Below, piece by piece: positions 27,705 to 36,081 of a stretch of 64,000 nt of DNA. Location of the stretch: positions 52,290 to 116,289 of the forward strand of contig JAKFCX010000047.1 in assembly GCA_036676415.1 (NCBI GenBank), in the 5' to 3' direction. The notes beneath the pieces were generated by a model, which worked only from the letters and a program-made list of their open reading frames with translations, was not told the origin of the DNA and ran no database searches. Origin of the DNA: JAEZDC01 sp036676415 (GTDB lineage: Bacteria > Bacteroidota > Bacteroidia > Chitinophagales > Chitinophagaceae). Numbering within the stretch: position 1 is the stretch's first letter; every line of letters starts with the position of its first letter. The position numbers and the translations under genes were made by a program.

Positions 27705-29216
27705 ATGCATAAGAAAATACAGTCTGCCCTTATTTCAGTTTTCTACAAAGATGGAATTGATCTGATCGGCAAGAAACTTCATGAGCTTGGCATCACTATA
27801 TACTCCACAGGTGGTACGCAGGATTTTTTACAACAACATAATATTCCCTGTGTAGCAGTGGAAAGTTTAACTACCTATCCTTCGATTTTAGGTGGCAGAG
27901 TTAAAACACTTCACCCTGTTGTGTTTGGTGGAATTCTCGGCAGAAGAGCAGAAGCACAGGATGTAAAGGAAATGGAGCAGTACAATATTCCTGAAATTGA
28001 CTTAGTGATCGTTGACCTCTACCCTTTTGAAGAAACGCTGAGGAATACAAAAGATGAAGCTTCCATTATTGAAAAAGTTGACATTGGTGGTCCATCAATG
28101 ATAAGAGCTGCAGCAAAAAATCATAAAGATGTACTGGTGGTTGCTGATAAAGCTCAGTACGAAATGCTGGAAAATTTATTAACGGATCAGAAAGGAAGCA
28201 CTACAATTGAACAGCGTAAAGCATTTGCTGCAAGAGCATTTGAAGTGGTGATGTATTATGATATAGCTATCAGTAATTATTTTAACCCGCTTTCTTCATT
28301 ACACCATATTACTGCAAAGGATGCCAAGGCATTGAGGTATGGCGAGAATCCTCACCAGCAGGCAATGTTTCATGGTGACTTGAGCAAAGTTTTTACTCAA
28401 TTACATGGTAAAGAACTATCGTACAATAACCTGGTAGACGTTGATGCAGCGATACAACTGATAACAGAATTCAGTGAAACCACATTTGCCATCATTAAGC
28501 ACACAAATGTTTGCGGTATTGCTTCAAGAACATCAGTAAAAGAAAGTTGGGATGCAGCGTTAGCCGGTGATCCGGAAAGTGCATTTGGTGGAGTGTTGGC
28601 CTGCAATGCAGCAATTGATGCTGCAACAGCACAAGCCATCAATGAAATATTCTTTGAAGTATTGATCGCAAGATCATTTGATGACGATGCCCTGCAAATT
28701 TTACAGGGTAAAAAGAACAGGATATTATTACAACTAAATGAAGAACCTGAACAGGTGTACAAACAATATAAATCTTTGTTGAACGGCACGTTAATGCAGA
28801 ATAAAGATGAAGGCAGTTACACAGAATGGACAGAAGTTGGCGGCAGAAATACAACATCTGAAGAGAAATCTGATCTTGAGTTTGCCAACCTAGTATGTAA
28901 ACATTTAAAAAGTAATGCGATTGCTTTAGTAAAGAACAAACAGTTGATCGGAAAAGGATGTGGACAGACCAGCAGGATAGATGCATTGCGTCATTCATTG
29001 GAGAAAGCAAAACATTTTAATTTTGATCTGAAAGGTGCTGTACTTGCCAGCGATGCATTTTTTCCTTTTAATGACTGTGTGCAGATGGCCCATGCAGAAG
29101 GCATAGAAGCATTTATTCAACCTGGAGGATCTATCAGAGACAAAGACAGCATTGATTATTGTGTGCAGCACAAACTTGCCATGGTGATGACGGGAATGAG
29201 GCATTTTAAACATTGA
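27705..29216 (+). CDS. purH: Bifunctional purine biosynthesis protein PurH (AICAR transformylase/IMP cyclohydrolase)
   Basis: 503 aa, normal length. The N-terminal MGS-like IMP cyclohydrolase domain (about 1-140) has 'SALISVFYKDGIDLIGKKLH', 'STGGTQDFL' and 'SLTTYPSILGGRVKTLHPVV'. The rest is the AICAR formyltransferase domain with 'KALRYGENPHQQAMF', 'IKHTNVCGIA' (the Lys-His of the active site; the usual Pro after Asn is Val), 'ESAFGGVLACN' and 'SDAFFPFNDCVQMAHAEGIE'. It catalyses the last two steps of IMP synthesis. Cytoplasmic. No other purine genes are adjacent. Confidence 0.97.
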   Translation: MHKKIQSALISVFYKDGIDLIGKKLHELGITIYSTGGTQDFLQQHNIPCVAVESLTTYPSILGGRVKTLHPVVFGGILGRRAEAQDVKEMEQYNIPEIDLVIVDLYPFEETLRNTKDEASIIEKVDIGGPSMIRAAAKNHKDVLVVADKAQYEMLENLLTDQKGSTTIEQRKAFAARAFEVVMYYDIAISNYFNPLSSLHHITAKDAKALRYGENPHQQAMFHGDLSKVFTQLHGKELSYNNLVDVDAAIQLITEFSETTFAIIKHTNVCGIASRTSVKESWDAALAGDPESAFGGVLACNAAIDAATAQAINEIFFEVLIARSFDDDALQILQGKKNRILLQLNEEPEQVYKQYKSLLNGTLMQNKDEGSYTEWTEVGGRNTTSEEKSDLEFANLVCKHLKSNAIALVKNKQLIGKGCGQTSRIDALRHSLEKAKHFNFDLKGAVLASDAFFPFNDCVQMAHAEGIEAFIQPGGSIRDKDSIDYCVQHKLAMVMTGMRHFKH

Positions 29217-29226
29217 TGCAGTCGTA

Positions 29227-29264
29227 AATTTTCAATTCACTATTCACCACTGACCATTCACCAT
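29227..29264 (+). repeat. ATTCAC-type start-abutting tract, copy 1
   Basis: A quasi-heptameric tract of ATTCAC and TGACC units ends at the start codon of the EamA gene. Over 30 bases (ATTCACTATTCAC, three variable bases, TGACCATTCACCAT) it matches the tract upstream of lutB at 28 of 30 positions, in the same orientation relative to the gene. Confidence 0.75.
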
Positions 29265-30185
29265 TTGAGCCTGACCAATAAACATAAAGCCTATTTAGCT
29301 CTTTGTGCTACCAGTTTTATCTGGGGCAGCACCTGGGTTGCGAGTAAGATTGCTGTGGAGAAAGTGCCGGGTTTACAGATCTCAGCGATCAGGCAATTAA
29401 CGGCTGGACTGGTCTTCATTATTTTCTTTAAACTAAAGGGTGAACCCTGGCCAAAACTTTCACAACTGAGATCATTATTATTGATCGCTGTCTTTTTGTT
29501 GATCTTAGCAAATGGATTGAGCACATGGAGCATTCGTTATATCTCCAGTGGATTGGGTGCTTTAATTGGTGCAATGTTTCCATTGTTTGTGGTGATAATA
29601 GAAATGCTCTTTTTTAGAAACAAAGTAAAGCCACTCACCTTCATCGGCCTTTTTTTAGGTATTGCCGGAATAGGATTTGTGTTTTATGATAGTGCCTTTC
29701 ATCACCAGGAAGCCGGATATATTTTTGGTGTTGTACTTGGATTGATTGCAACAATTTCATGGAGCATTGGAACGATCATGGTCTCCCGAAAAAAGCTGAA
29801 CATGAATCCGTATTATGGAATGGGTTGGCAAATGGCTTTAAGTGCTCCATTCATCATGGCTATGGCTTTTGCTACAGGTGAACATATACCTGTTACGGAA
29901 ATTCCTGCAGCATCATGGGGTGGATTGGGATATCTTGTTCTTGCAGGGTCATGTATTGCTTTTGTATGTTTTATTTATTCGATGAAACATTTGCCGGCTG
30001 CTATTGCTTCGTTGTATGCATACATTAATCCAATCGTAGCAATGCTGATTGGCGCTATTGTACTTACAGAACCATTAACGATTGATCTTTTGATCGGCAC
30101 ACTGATTACAATCCTCGGTGTTTATATAGTAAACCATAGTCTAAAAGAGAAACCAACTACAGTTCCTGCTGAGAAAGAGATGTAG
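29265..30185 (+). CDS. EamA/DMT family transporter
   Basis: 306 aa, about ten membrane helices in two EamA halves. The first has 'SFIWGSTWVASKIAVEKVPG' and the second starts near 'GLIATISWSIGTIMVSRKK', with 'YAYINPIVAMLIGAIVLTEP' near the end. These proteins export metabolites or amino acids; substrate unknown. The start is TTG at 29265, chosen because the frame is closed upstream and the N-terminus fits the family. The repeat tract at 29227-29264 directly abuts it. The 3' end overlaps that of the deacetylase-like gene on the minus strand by 29 bp. Confidence 0.88.
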   Translation: MSLTNKHKAYLALCATSFIWGSTWVASKIAVEKVPGLQISAIRQLTAGLVFIIFFKLKGEPWPKLSQLRSLLLIAVFLLILANGLSTWSIRYISSGLGALIGAMFPLFVVIIEMLFFRNKVKPLTFIGLFLGIAGIGFVFYDSAFHHQEAGYIFGVVLGLIATISWSIGTIMVSRKKLNMNPYYGMGWQMALSAPFIMAMAFATGEHIPVTEIPAASWGGLGYLVLAGSCIAFVCFIYSMKHLPAAIASLYAYINPIVAMLIGAIVLTEPLTIDLLIGTLITILGVYIVNHSLKEKPTTVPAEKEM

Positions 30186-31422
30186 TTTGAAAATTCTTCT
30201 GCAAAAACGCTTCGTACATTTTTCGCCATGGTAGCCATTGTGGCTCTTCCGTTAGGAAATGATTGTGGAAGATAGTAATAAACTGCCCGTTTACTTTTTT
30301 CACTACGTCATAATAGGATTGCAACTCTATTGCAGCTTCATTGGTTGTAAGATGTTGCTCGAAATAGGAATTAGCCTCCATGTAACAGAATGGATGAAGC
30401 AATAATTCGGTTTGCTTTTCCTGCATCAGATCGTACCAATAAAACGGATTAGTAAAAGAAGCCCTGAAGCCATTGATGCTGCCATAGCCCATTGAATAAT
30501 CATCGGTAATGCCGGATTCAAACAGGCATCTGAAAGTCTGTGGTAAGGTGAATTGAATATAATGTTGCCGTGAAGATGTAATATTTCTACTACTTAACTT
30601 TTGCAAGCTCAGTCTTTCATCCTTGACCAGTTGTTCATCAAAGAAGCTTTGCCATGAAGGATGAATACCAATTGAATATTTTAATGAAAGATTTTTTATC
30701 AGCTTTTTTAAGGCAGAAGATTTTGGAGACAGGTTTTTATCATACTTGCTCTTTCGTTTTGCCAACAGGAAAAAATAGATTGGTAAGTGTTGATGCTTTT
30801 CATGAAGCTCATCCAGCCAATCATATACATCAAATAAATCTTTTAAACCGGATTTGCCCTTAACTACTTTATATAGTTTTCTCAACCAGCCTCTTCCTTT
30901 TACTGAATAAGCAATATCTATATCATAAGTTGGTAGAAAAGAAAAAGATGAATGGGGTTTTACAAAGGCAGGAACTTTTTTAATCAGCAGGTCAAAAAAA
31001 TCGATCATCCAAAAATTCACCAATGGCAGATGAAGAAAATTTTCTTTAAAGGCTAAGCTCTCCTCATGTGAAAATCTACCATAACTGTCTTTTTTATGAG
31101 GGAGATATTCTTCATACCGACTGATCAGAAAAAATGATGCGGAAAATATATCGAAAGGAATATCACCGTGTGACTGGAAGAATATTTTCAAACCATTCCA
31201 TTCAGTGCATCTTATATCTTGCTTCTTAACTCCTGCTTCAGATACTAACCCTGATGGAACAATATGAAATTCCTCTTCAGTGAATTTTTTGTGAGAGTAG
31301 TTGATCTTAACGCCTTCAAAAGCTGAAAATTCAGCAATAGATGAAGTGATCTTAACATCATCAAAGAATACTTCAGCAATGTATTGAAGTCTTGCACTTA
31401 ATTTCTCTGAATAAATAAGCAT
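30157..31422 (-). CDS. DUF7033/polysaccharide deacetylase-like protein
   Basis: 421 aa, cytoplasmic (no signal peptide). The C-terminal half has features of a NodB-like fold: 'FLPTYDIDIAYS' where the first Asp pair would lie, 'SIGIHPSWQS' in place of the His box and 'HNHF' near the end. The N-terminal half has 'DIFSASFFLISRYEEYLP', which I associate with the DUF7033 N-terminal domain of Bacteroidota deacetylase-like proteins. Activity on a real polysaccharide is uncertain because it lacks a secretion signal. It starts 9 bp after the lutB stop, so the two are co-transcribed. Confidence 0.78.
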   Translation of the reverse strand: MLIYSEKLSARLQYIAEVFFDDVKITSSIAEFSAFEGVKINYSHKKFTEEEFHIVPSGLVSEAGVKKQDIRCTEWNGLKIFFQSHGDIPFDIFSASFFLISRYEEYLPHKKDSYGRFSHEESLAFKENFLHLPLVNFWMIDFFDLLIKKVPAFVKPHSSFSFLPTYDIDIAYSVKGRGWLRKLYKVVKGKSGLKDLFDVYDWLDELHEKHQHLPIYFFLLAKRKSKYDKNLSPKSSALKKLIKNLSLKYSIGIHPSWQSFFDEQLVKDERLSLQKLSSRNITSSRQHYIQFTLPQTFRCLFESGITDDYSMGYGSINGFRASFTNPFYWYDLMQEKQTELLLHPFCYMEANSYFEQHLTTNEAAIELQSYYDVVKKVNGQFITIFHNHFLTEEPQWLPWRKMYEAFLQKNFQTTSLSQQEL

Positions 31423-31431
31423 GAGAATGTA

Positions 31432-32811
31432 TTAGAGATCAGACCTGAAATCTTCCCACATCTGGTTGAATGTTTTCTGGCTGAAGTTCAGATCACTCCT
31501 GTGTTGGGTCCAGCCTTTAAAAACTTTATTCACTATCCAGTTCTTCGTTTTGCCATTACTCATGTTCATCATTTTTCGACTGAGACTGGCTTTTTTCCAT
31601 ACTTTCCAGGCAATACGTTCTGCAATTCCTGCACTGCCGATTACCACTGAATCTCTCCGGTTCTCCAATAACAATTCATGAAGATTGATTCTTACGGCAC
31701 AAACTTCTGTACAGTTTCCACATAATGATGAAGCATAACTCAGATGTTTGAACTCATCCATGTCTCTCAAATGTGGCGTAATAACTGCTCCGATCGGTCC
31801 ACTATAAGTTGTATCATAAGTATGACCCCCAATATTTTTATAAACAGGACAGGCATTTAAACAGGCACCACACCTGATGCAGTACAAAGCTTCCCTTGCA
31901 GCTGCATTGGCCAGCAAATTTGTTCTGCCATTGTCGAGCAGAATTACATACATCTCTTCCGGGCCGTCTGTTTCATTGGGCTGTTTTGGACCTGCAATAA
32001 CGGTATTATACACCGTAACTTTTTGACCAGTACCAAATGTTGAGAGCAAAGGCCAGAACAAAGCAAGATCATTCAACGATGGCAGCACTTTCTCTATTCC
32101 TGAGATTACAATATGTGTTTTTGGCCAGGCACAACTGAGTCTGCCATTCCCTTCATTCTCGGTAATAGCAATTCCACCGATATCTGAAATAATAAAATTT
32201 GCACCGGTAACACCTACTTCAGCCTGCACATATTTCTCTCTTAATTTTTCTCTTGCAACCAATGTGAGTTGCTCCGGAGTTAGATTAATATCTGTCCCCA
32301 ACTTTTCAGCAAAGAGCTTTGCAACATCTTCCTTGCTTTTGTGCATAGCTGGAGTAACAATATGATAAGGTGCTTCGCCATCTAACTGCTGAATATATTC
32401 TCCAAGATCTGTTTCAACACTTTCAATTCCATTTTTCTCCAGGTAATGGTTCAGGTGAATTTCTTCTGTGACCATACTCTTGCTCTTCACCAATGTTTTG
32501 CAGTTTTTCTCTTTGCAAATTCTACCCACATGTTCTAAGGCCTGTTTTGCATCTTCTGCCCACAATACTTTTGCGCCACGTTTTGTTATTTCAATTTCAA
32601 ATTGCTCAAGGTATTTATCAAGATGTTCAATGGCTTTCCATTTTGTTTGCTTGGCTTTCTCTCTTGCCAGCATCACATCACTGAACTGGGTTTTGCCAAC
32701 AGGAACCACTGCATTGTATTTACCAATATTGAAGTTGATCTTTTTGCGATGCTCAAGATCACCGGCTTTGATATTACTTTTTGCTATGAATGAAGAAGCT
32801 GATTCTGACAT
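31432..32811 (-). CDS. lutB: LutB-type iron-sulfur lactate utilisation protein
   Basis: 459 aa. The N-terminal LUD domain (about 70-295) has 'KSKSMVTEEIHLNHYLEKNG' and 'GVTGANFIISDIGGIAITEN'. The C-terminal 4Fe-4S ferredoxin-type part shows 'CIRCGACLNACPVY' (Cys311, 314, 317, 321) and 'CGNCTEVCAVRI' (Cys364, 367, 371), as in LutB/YkgF. The family oxidises L-lactate to pyruvate with LutA and LutC. Neither partner is adjacent here, although the set is usually linked. The ATG start lies at the exact end of a repeated ATTCAC tract (see 32809). Confidence 0.92.
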   Translation of the reverse strand: MSESASSFIAKSNIKAGDLEHRKKINFNIGKYNAVVPVGKTQFSDVMLAREKAKQTKWKAIEHLDKYLEQFEIEITKRGAKVLWAEDAKQALEHVGRICKEKNCKTLVKSKSMVTEEIHLNHYLEKNGIESVETDLGEYIQQLDGEAPYHIVTPAMHKSKEDVAKLFAEKLGTDINLTPEQLTLVAREKLREKYVQAEVGVTGANFIISDIGGIAITENEGNGRLSCAWPKTHIVISGIEKVLPSLNDLALFWPLLSTFGTGQKVTVYNTVIAGPKQPNETDGPEEMYVILLDNGRTNLLANAAAREALYCIRCGACLNACPVYKNIGGHTYDTTYSGPIGAVITPHLRDMDEFKHLSYASSLCGNCTEVCAVRINLHELLLENRRDSVVIGSAGIAERIAWKVWKKASLSRKMMNMSNGKTKNWIVNKVFKGWTQHRSDLNFSQKTFNQMWEDFRSDL

Positions 32812-32848
32812 GGTGAATGGTCAATTGTGAATAGTGAATGGTGGATAT
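32809..32848 (-). repeat. ATTCAC-type start-abutting tract, copy 2
   Basis: Read on the minus strand, this tract ends in CACCATG and the last three bases are the lutB start codon. It matches the tract at 29227-29264 at 28 of 30 positions and in the same position relative to the gene start. Confidence 0.75.
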
Positions 32849-32875
32849 TTCTATTTAGCTGGCAGTTGTTCTTTG

Positions 32876-32912
32876 GTCATCGTCTCTTGTGTCACTCACT
32901 TGTACGTTCTGA
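32876..32912 (+). repeat. GTTGYGTC intergenic repeat, copy A
   Basis: Contains TTGTGTCACTCACTTGTACG followed by TTCTGA. Same subtype as copies F, G and H. It forms the left arm of an inverted pair with copy B. Confidence 0.8.
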
Positions 32913-32927
32913 ACTTTATTGATCTTT

Positions 32928-33012
32928 TTAAACCACAGAGTCAGGGAGTTCACAGAGTTGCACAGCGTTTTACTTTGTGTTCCTTTGTCTTCCTTTGTGC
33001 CTCTGTGGTTCA
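32928..33012. repeat. Inverted AACCACAGAG repeat
   Basis: AACCACAGAG at 32931-32940 is repeated inverted as CTCTGTGGTT at 33001-33010, with CACAGAG and CTTTGTG/CTTTGTC units between. This resembles the well-known dispersed 'cacagag' intergenic sequences of many bacteria. It is nested inside the inverted pair of repeats A and B. Confidence 0.7.
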
Positions 33013-33030
33013 AGACAAGTTTAATAAAGA

Positions 33031-33066
33031 GCTTTCAGTACAAGAGTGCGACGCAACGAAAGTTCA
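33031..33066 (-). repeat. GTTGYGTC intergenic repeat, copy B
   Basis: On the minus strand it contains CGTTGCGTCGCACTCTTGTA, then CTGAAAGCTC. Same subtype as copy C. It is inverted relative to copy A, giving an imperfect palindrome of about 185 bp. Confidence 0.8.
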
Positions 33067-33086
33067 ATACATGATTCGAACCCCTG

Positions 33087-34031
33087 CTACATAATATTCT
33101 TAATCACCAGCAATGATACAAGCGAAATTACGAACCACAGGATAATTCCAAGCACCAATGGCTGCCAGCCTACTTCTTTTATTCGTTTTACAGATAATCC
33201 TGCACCGATAAGGAATAATGTTAGCACCAATCCTTTTTTTGCAGCAGCAACCACATGAGGTGTGATGGTAGCAATTTCAGTAACATAACTGTTAATGATG
33301 ATGGCTAACACGAACCAAAGTATGAACCAGGGAATTTTGATACTCTTCCCTTTTGTCCGAAAGAAAAAAGCTGTTACGATAGCCAGAGGAATGATCCATA
33401 AAGCCCTGGCAAGTTTTACCACTGTAGCTGTTTGCAAAGCCTCTTCACCAAATGTAGTAGCAGCACCAACCACACTGCTGGTATCGTGAATGGCAATGGC
33501 AGCCCAGAGACCAAATTCCTGTTGTGTAAGCTCTAAAGCTGTTCCGAGAATAGGAAAAAGAAACAAGGCAACAGAATTGAGCATGAAAATGATTCCAAGT
33601 GACACAGAAATATCCCTATCAGATGCATTGATCACAGGAGCTACCGCAGCAATGGCACTGCCACCACAAATTGCAGTACCGGAAGAAATAAGATGAGTTG
33701 TTGGTTTATTGACTTTAAGGATCTTTCCCAATATAAACCCAAGCACCAGTGTGATAACAATTGTAGCAACGGTAAACAGGAAACCACTTTTACCAGCCTC
33801 AATTGCTGTAGTTAGATTAATGCCGAACCCAAGACAAACTACACATATTTTTAAAAGTTGGGCTGTTGCTTTGCTGTTGAGTTGTAAAAACGGATGGCCA
33901 ATGAGTTCTGCAAATAAAAAGCCTGCTAGTAAGGCTATAGGTGGTGAGATCCATCCAACAAGACAGACAATGACCATTATAAAAAACAAAACCTGAGACA
34001 AGGTAGGATGCTCAGCAAAATATTTTTTCAT
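33087..34031 (-). CDS. YeiH/UPF0324 family putative sulfate exporter
   Basis: About 314 aa from ATG at 34031 (MKKYFAEHPTLSQ); the longer frame to 34055 starts with TTG inside the preceding gene and is not preferred. It has about ten membrane helices and the family's motifs 'VVCLGFGINLTTAIEAGKSG', 'SSGTAICGGSAIAAVAPVI' and 'AIHDTSSVVGAATTFG'. UPF0324 proteins are annotated as putative sulfate or anion exporters; the biochemistry is unproven. The start is 7 bp after the DUF3109 stop, so they are an operon. Confidence 0.88.
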   Translation of the reverse strand: MKKYFAEHPTLSQVLFFIMVIVCLVGWISPPIALLAGFLFAELIGHPFLQLNSKATAQLLKICVVCLGFGINLTTAIEAGKSGFLFTVATIVITLVLGFILGKILKVNKPTTHLISSGTAICGGSAIAAVAPVINASDRDISVSLGIIFMLNSVALFLFPILGTALELTQQEFGLWAAIAIHDTSSVVGAATTFGEEALQTATVVKLARALWIIPLAIVTAFFFRTKGKSIKIPWFILWFVLAIIINSYVTEIATITPHVVAAAKKGLVLTLFLIGAGLSVKRIKEVGWQPLVLGIILWFVISLVSLLVIKNIM

Positions 34032-34038
34032 ACAGCAG

Positions 34039-34638
34039 TTATCGGTTCTGTTCAACCGCTTGTTTCATGTGCTCAGCAGTTGCAGCTAAAGTTTCGTAAA
34101 ACTCCACTCCATATTTAGCGATCAAGGCATCTTTTAAAAATATGTACACTGGAACTTTGAGTTTCTTTCCGAGTGAACATGCTGCCTTACAAAGATCTTC
34201 TCTTGGTTCGTAGTTCACATATTCGAGGTTTGGATCTTCTTTGCTCTTCGTAATTCTTACGGGGAACAAATGACAGCTGATCGGTTTTTTCCAGGTGATC
34301 TCACCGTTAAGAAAAGCTTTTTCTATCGCACATTTAATAATGCCGAATTCATCTCTTAAGCCATAAGCACAAATTCCTCCTTCGATAGTTGGTGTAACCC
34401 AGCCAAATTCCTGGTCGTAGTAATACTTACCTCTTCGCTCAATTTCTTTGATGCCTTCTTTGGTCATGTAAGGCTTCACCGTTTCATACACTTTCTGAAT
34501 CTCGTCCAGCTCAGATTTTTCCAAAGGAGCACCGGCATCACCATCTTCACAACATCCGCCTTTGCATTTATTGAGGTCACACACAAATTTTGCTTCCACC
34601 AGTTCATCACTCACCAGCTTATTATCGATCACAATCAT
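34039..34638 (-). CDS. DUF3109 family cysteine-rich protein
   Basis: 199 aa from ATG at 34638 (MIVIDNKLVSDELVEAKFVC); a longer frame to 34689 exists but this start matches the family. Cys20, Cys25, Cys29 and Cys30 ('CDLNKCKGGCCEDGD') with later 'GGICAYG', 'IKCAIEKAF', 'PISCHLFP' and 'EDLCKAAC' form the conserved cysteine set of the YkgJ-like Fe-S/zinc cluster group. Cytoplasmic, function unknown. It is followed directly by the YeiH-like gene. Confidence 0.9.
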   Translation of the reverse strand: MIVIDNKLVSDELVEAKFVCDLNKCKGGCCEDGDAGAPLEKSELDEIQKVYETVKPYMTKEGIKEIERRGKYYYDQEFGWVTPTIEGGICAYGLRDEFGIIKCAIEKAFLNGEITWKKPISCHLFPVRITKSKEDPNLEYVNYEPREDLCKAACSLGKKLKVPVYIFLKDALIAKYGVEFYETLAATAEHMKQAVEQNR

Positions 34639-34755
34639 GCTGCGAAGATAACATCTCAACAGAGCATTTTGATATGCACCCTTTAACAAACATCTAACAA
34701 AGCTGGTTTATGGACTTTCATATACAAAGAATCTTACCGCACTAAACGCTTGTTT

Positions 34756-35427
34756 ATGAACACCAGGCTGCTAACCTTACGTAGAACAAAACAAGTCTTT
34801 GTCGTTACGTTTTTCTGGTTGCCGATCACATTTTTTAGCCTGCTTTTAATTGTGAACACTATTCCTTACTTCAGCTTTAGCCAGGAATTTGGATTTATAC
34901 AGGAGAGAGCGGTTCTTTTTCTTCGACCCATTTATAATTATAGTTTTTACCTGCACATATTCGCTGGTATGTTTTGTATTGGTGCAGCATTACTCCAGTT
35001 CTCATCATACATATTAAAGAAACGACGAGCCATTCATATCTGGAGCGGAAGGATCTATGTGATGGTAGTTTTACTGATCGGTGCACCTACAGGATTATAC
35101 ATGAGTTTCTTTGCCAAAGGCGGTTTGGCTGAAAGAGGCTTGTTCATGTTCATGGCTGTGAGCTGGTTCTTTTTTACGCTAAAAGGATTCACATCCATCC
35201 TCAATAAACAAGTGCTGGCTCACAAGATCTGGATGATGAGAAGTTATGCCATGGCATTAACAGCAGTTACATTCAGGGTGTATTACATTATACTTTATCT
35301 CTTTGATGTTCCCCTCACCTTAAACTATGAAGTTTCTCTATGGATAAGTGTTATCGGCAACCTGATGGTAGCTGAATACCTCATCTATCGCAAAAGCAGA
35401 TCTTACTTAACCACCTTCACCACATAA
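34756..35427 (+). CDS. DUF2306 domain-containing membrane protein
   Basis: About 223 aa from ATG at 34756 (MNTRLLTLRRTKQ); a TTG two codons upstream is less likely. It has about six membrane helices and the DUF2306 features 'FYLHIFAGMFCIGAALLQF', 'KRRAIHIWSGRIYVMVVLLI' and 'LAHKIWMMRSYAMALTAVTF', with several conserved His residues in membrane helices that suggest haem or metal binding (inference). Function unknown. The next gene starts 12 bp after its stop. Confidence 0.85.
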   Translation: MNTRLLTLRRTKQVFVVTFFWLPITFFSLLLIVNTIPYFSFSQEFGFIQERAVLFLRPIYNYSFYLHIFAGMFCIGAALLQFSSYILKKRRAIHIWSGRIYVMVVLLIGAPTGLYMSFFAKGGLAERGLFMFMAVSWFFFTLKGFTSILNKQVLAHKIWMMRSYAMALTAVTFRVYYIILYLFDVPLTLNYEVSLWISVIGNLMVAEYLIYRKSRSYLTTFTT

Positions 35428-35439
35428 ACCAATCACCAC

Positions 35440-35988
35440 ATGAAACATGCAACAATTTTGTACACATGCATTGGCCTTATGGGAGTTGCAGCCATTGCTG
35501 GATTTGCCGACTATTCCCATGCTTCCAAAGCAGGATTATTAAAAGATTTGTACGCAGAGGAAAAAGCTACAGGTATTACGTTCCTGGCGGAAAAAGAAAT
35601 TGAATTTGATGACTACAGCCGTGCAGCATTTGATTACGAACAACCTGCAGACACCATTGTAGCAACAGAGGAAACACTGAATAAGAAACAAAAAAAATCT
35701 AAAACTATTCCACCACCTCCTCCTGTTCCTGAAGCACCACCTGCACCTGGAATAGTAATGGTCAAAAATGTTATACAGGCACCTCCTGCTCCTGAAGTTC
35801 CTGCTATTGTTGAAGTTCCTGCAGTTGCACCTGAGCCTGCAATTCCGATGAAAGCAGAAATGGTGGTAGTTCCAATTGTTGTATCCGATTCTGTTGAAGT
35901 AGTAGCGGTGAAAGAAATTTCAATAAAGAGTTTTTCGAGAGGACCATTAAAACCCAAAAAACTGGTATCAAAAAAGAAAGAACAGTAA
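35440..35988 (+). CDS. Proline-rich hypothetical membrane-anchored protein
   Basis: 182 aa. The N-terminus (MKHATILYTCIGLMGVAAIA) looks like a membrane helix or signal peptide. The middle is low-complexity Pro/Val/Ala ('TIPPPPPVPEAPPAPG', 'APPAPEVPAIVEVPAVAPEP') like the periplasm-spanning part of TonB, and the C-terminus is basic (RGPLKPKKLVSKKKEQ). There is no recognisable TonB C-terminal domain. It is co-transcribed with the DUF2306 gene (12 bp) and may act with it. No function can be assigned. Confidence 0.7.
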   Translation: MKHATILYTCIGLMGVAAIAGFADYSHASKAGLLKDLYAEEKATGITFLAEKEIEFDDYSRAAFDYEQPADTIVATEETLNKKQKKSKTIPPPPPVPEAPPAPGIVMVKNVIQAPPAPEVPAIVEVPAVAPEPAIPMKAEMVVVPIVVSDSVEVVAVKEISIKSFSRGPLKPKKLVSKKKEQ

Positions 35989-36046
35989 CTATTTCTCTTT
36001 GTACCCGTTAGACCTGATGGAACTTGTTGGGAGTTCCATGTTTGCT

Positions 36047-36081
36047 AAAGCCATTCAATTATTTGGATGGCTTTCTTTTCT
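36047..36081 (+). terminator. Probable terminator overlapping the gldD 3' end
   Basis: Stem AAAGCCAT (36047-36054) with ATGGCTTT (36067-36074), then CTTTTCTT. It would end the DUF2306/proline-rich operon and overlaps the stop of gldD, so it may act on both strands. Confidence 0.6.

Noticed and set aside
32928..33012. CRISPR-like spaced repeats (CACAGAG, CTTTGTG units)
   Set aside because: Units are short, degenerate and without regular spacers; it is a simple inverted repeat.
32834..33094. 86-codon plus-strand frame in the lutB upstream gap
   Set aside because: It is made of the repeat elements themselves ('SCVTHLYVL' comes from copy A; the same string occurs at copy F), so it is not a gene.
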